Shown here piece after piece: positions 62,224 through 64,000 of a stretch of DNA of 64,000 bases. A program made the position numbers and the translations under genes. Under the pieces are notes generated by a model, which ran no database searches, was not told the origin of the DNA, and saw nothing but the letters and a program-made list of their open reading frames with translations. The stretch covers positions 124,001-188,000 of the forward strand of contig CAVZPO010000023.1 in the NCBI GenBank assembly GCA_963777165.1. Direction: 5' to 3'. Numbering within the stretch: position 1 is the first letter of the stretch; each line of letters opens with the position of its first letter. The DNA comes from DYJB01 sp963777165 (lineage in GTDB: Bacteria; Chloroflexota; Anaerolineae; Anaerolineales; E44-bin32).

Positions 62224-63631
62224 ATGAATGCGCTCGGCTGGGTCCGGAATCGTCCGCTGGGGCAGGTGATCGCCGCTGCAGCCGTGTTGGCGGCGTTGGG
62301 TGCGGTGATTGTCTACCTGGGGACCGCCCGCCGCGTGACTCTCGTCGCCGGCGGCGTGGAGCGAACGATCTACACTCACGCCGCAACCGTCGGCGGCGCG
62401 CTGCAGTCCGCTGGAGAGACGGTGACCTCATCCGACTTCCTCCAGCCGGCCGCGGACACGCCCCTCCGGCAAGTCGATCGGATCGAGTTCCGACAGGCAC
62501 GCCCAATCCTGGTCCAGTCTCCCGAAGGCGCGGAGTGGGTGACCACAGCGGCATCAACGCCGACAGATATCTTGGCCTCCGCCGGCTTGCGAAGCTTCCC
62601 ATCTGACCGGGTGTGGGCCGATGGGATCCCCGTCTCCGAGCCCACGTTGCCTCTCGAACACATGCCGAGACGCTTGCGACTTGATCGCGGCCGGGCACTG
62701 GCCCTCAGCCAACCCATCGGCACAACTGAAATCTGGTCTTCCGCCAGCACGTTGGGCGAGGCGCTGATCGACGCGGGCATCCGCCTGCGGCAGGGTGACT
62801 CGATTGCCCCGCGCGCGCAGGCTCGGCTGACGGACCTCGAGCTCGGCTGCCTACCTGCCGTCGCGCCCGATCGAGGTCACCGTCGACGGAATCACGCTAC
62901 AGGCGATGGCGGCCGGACCGACCGTCGGGCAGGCGTTGGCGCAGGCCGGGGTCACGCTCGCGGGGCTGGATCGATCGAGCCCGTCCGCCTCCGAGCCCCT
63001 CCCCACGAGCGGGGAGGTACGCGTCGTCCGCGTGCGCGAGGACGTGCTTGTCGAACAGGTCCCGGTCGCGCCAACGACGACGCCCGAGTACAGCGCGGAA
63101 CTCGAGCTCGATACGCGGGAGGTCATCGACCCCGGTGCGTACGGTATGCAGGCGAAGCGCGTCCGAGTTCGGTTCGAAGACGGGGCGGAGGTCAGCCGCA
63201 CGGCGGAGGGAGAATGGCGGGCCGTCGAGCCCCGCCCGAGGGTCGTCGCCTACGGGACCAAGATCGTCCTCAAGACGCTCGAGACCGAGTATGGCCCGCT
63301 TCAGTACTACCGCGCCGTGCCGGTGTATGCCACGTCGTACTCGCCGTGCCGTTCGGGCGGGGGCCGCTGCTACCCGGGAACGTCAAGCGGCAAACCAGTG
63401 CAGCGTGGGGTCATCGCGGTCACACGCGACTGGTATTACGCGCTTGGCTGGGGCATTCCGGTCTACATCCCCGGGTATGGCACCGCCACGACCGAGGATA
63501 TGTGCGGTGGTTGCCGGGGCCTCTGGATCGACCTGGGGTACTCGGACGACGACTGGGTGACATGGGCAGGCTACACGACGGTGTATTTCCTCGCCCCCGT
63601 CCCGCCTGATGTGCCCGTGATCTTCCCGTGA
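62224..63631 (+). CDS. YabE-like exported protein: DUF348 repeats, G5 and 3D domains (frameshifted)
   Basis: YabE/Rpf-like proteins remodel peptidoglycan. From ATG 62224: membrane helix (GQVIAAAAVLAALGAVIVYLG); three DUF348 repeats, recognisable by RTIYTHAATVGGALQSAGETV, EIWSSASTLGEALIDAGIRL and AMAAGPTVGQALAQAGVTL; a G5 domain (VRVREDVLVEQVPVAP ... PGAYGMQAKRVRVRFEDGAEV); and a C-terminal 3D (MltA-like) domain (VYATSYSPCRSGGGRCYPGT, TTEDMCGGCRGLWIDLG). Between repeats two and three, near 62839, one surplus base breaks the frame: LTDL continues as SSAAYLPSRPIEVTVDG one frame over. The stop overlaps the rsmA start, as in the yabE-(rnmV)-ksgA order of Firmicutes. Confidence 0.88.
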
Positions 63632-64000
63632 GCGTCGAGGCGCTGCACATCCCCTCAACCTCGAACGATTTCGTAGATGCACGCGCCGTCCTGCGCCGGC
63701 ACGGCCTGCGTCCGGACAAGCGGTTGGGGCAGAACTTCCTGGTAGACCCGGCGGGCCTTGAACGCATCCTCCAGGCGGCGGACTTGGGGCCGAGCGACAT
63801 GGTGCTCGAGATCGGTGCCGGGGTAGGGACGCTCACCGTCCGCCTGGCGCGCGTGGTCCGCCAGGTCTGGGCCGTGGAGCTCGATGCGAGGTTGATCCCA
63901 CCTCTGACCGAGGTCGTCGGTGGCCTGGCGAACGTGCGCGTGATCCAGGACGACATCCTGCGCCTCGATCTCACTCCGCTGACCCTGCACGGGGCCTTCC
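63628..64000 (+). CDS. rsmA: 16S rRNA dimethyladenosine transferase (partial)
   Basis: RsmA (KsgA) dimethylates A1518/A1519 of 16S rRNA. The first 124 residues are in the window: RRHGLRPDKRLGQNFLVDPAGL (family signature), SAM motif I VLEIGAGVGTLTVRLA, the acidic VWAVELDARLIPPL and IQDDILRLDL. GTG 63628 overlaps the YabE-like stop (GTGA). The gene continues beyond the right edge. Confidence 0.95.
   Translation, partial: MSVEALHIPSTSNDFVDARAVLRRHGLRPDKRLGQNFLVDPAGLERILQAADLGPSDMVLEIGAGVGTLTVRLARVVRQVWAVELDARLIPPLTEVVGGLANVRVIQDDILRLDLTPLTLHGAF

Overview
The window is about 64 kb of GC-rich bacterial chromosome that reads as a Chloroflexota genome, most likely an Anaerolineae-like lineage. This assignment is an inference. 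It rests on an RpoC with a large coiled-coil insertion, long low-complexity tails on ribosomal proteins L21, L25 and L31, many exported proteins with Thr/Pro-rich linkers (TPTPTP type), TTG/GTG starts, and densely overlapping ATGA/GTGA gene junctions. There is no CRISPR array, no recognisable insertion sequence and no rRNA operon.

Layout. 1-4.0 kb (minus): secreted protein, pth, and mfd (runs off the left edge). 4.2-5.5 kb (plus): membrane-anchored beta-repeat protein and rplY. 5.5-10.4 kb (minus): NUDIX hydrolase, zinc-ribbon protein, trmI, methyltransferase, YdjC-like deacetylase, lipid kinase, NIL-domain protein. 10.5-15.7 kb (minus): HtrA-type protease, zinc metallopeptidase, S41 protease, CoA-transferase A subunit, HAD phosphatase. 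15.8-17.5 kb: mutL. 17.6-24.2 kb: signalling block (hybrid-type histidine kinase, sirtuin and receiver-CpaE protein on minus; a 1090-residue membrane kinase on plus). 24.2-32.8 kb (plus): rpoC, rplU, rpmA, rpmE, tdk, hpt and cca, the information-processing core. 33-36.5 kb: dinB, a TIM-barrel/SnoaL fusion, OsmC and a TlpA-like thioredoxin. 37-44.6 kb: GH36 glycosidase, M20 peptidase, PfkB kinase, SIS isomerase and an OmpR-type regulator. 44.7-49.5 kb (minus): orphan DNA methyltransferase, cDPG-synthetase-like GTPase, argS, rpsT. 50-60.7 kb: exported envelope proteins (polysaccharide deacetylase, TPR, LysM, M23 peptidase, YkuD-like) plus a GH1 beta-glucosidase. 60.7-64 kb: tRNA-Ser, a small AT-rich insert, SRP RNA, an FmdB-type zinc ribbon, a YabE-like G5/3D protein and the start of rsmA.

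Three things stand out. First, seven genes (mfd, htrA, CoA-transferase, mutL, DNA methyltransferase, fmdB, yabE-like) are each broken by a frameshift, and every one needs a single extra base to be skipped. This looks like a systematic insertion error in the assembly, or else something biologically odd. Second, ribosomal protein L31 is fused to a domain that closely resembles the C-terminal domain of the RNA polymerase alpha subunit, and rpoC sits apart from rpoB behind its own consensus promoter and a terminator-like leader hairpin. Third, an AT-rich insert carrying a truncated XRE-regulator remnant sits directly against the 3' end of tRNA-Ser and separates it from the SRP RNA gene.

Expression signals are readable in many places: near-consensus -35/-10 boxes, several promoters whose -10 lies only 6-11 nt before the start codon (leaderless or nearly so), and strong GC hairpins behind genes or inside 5' leaders.
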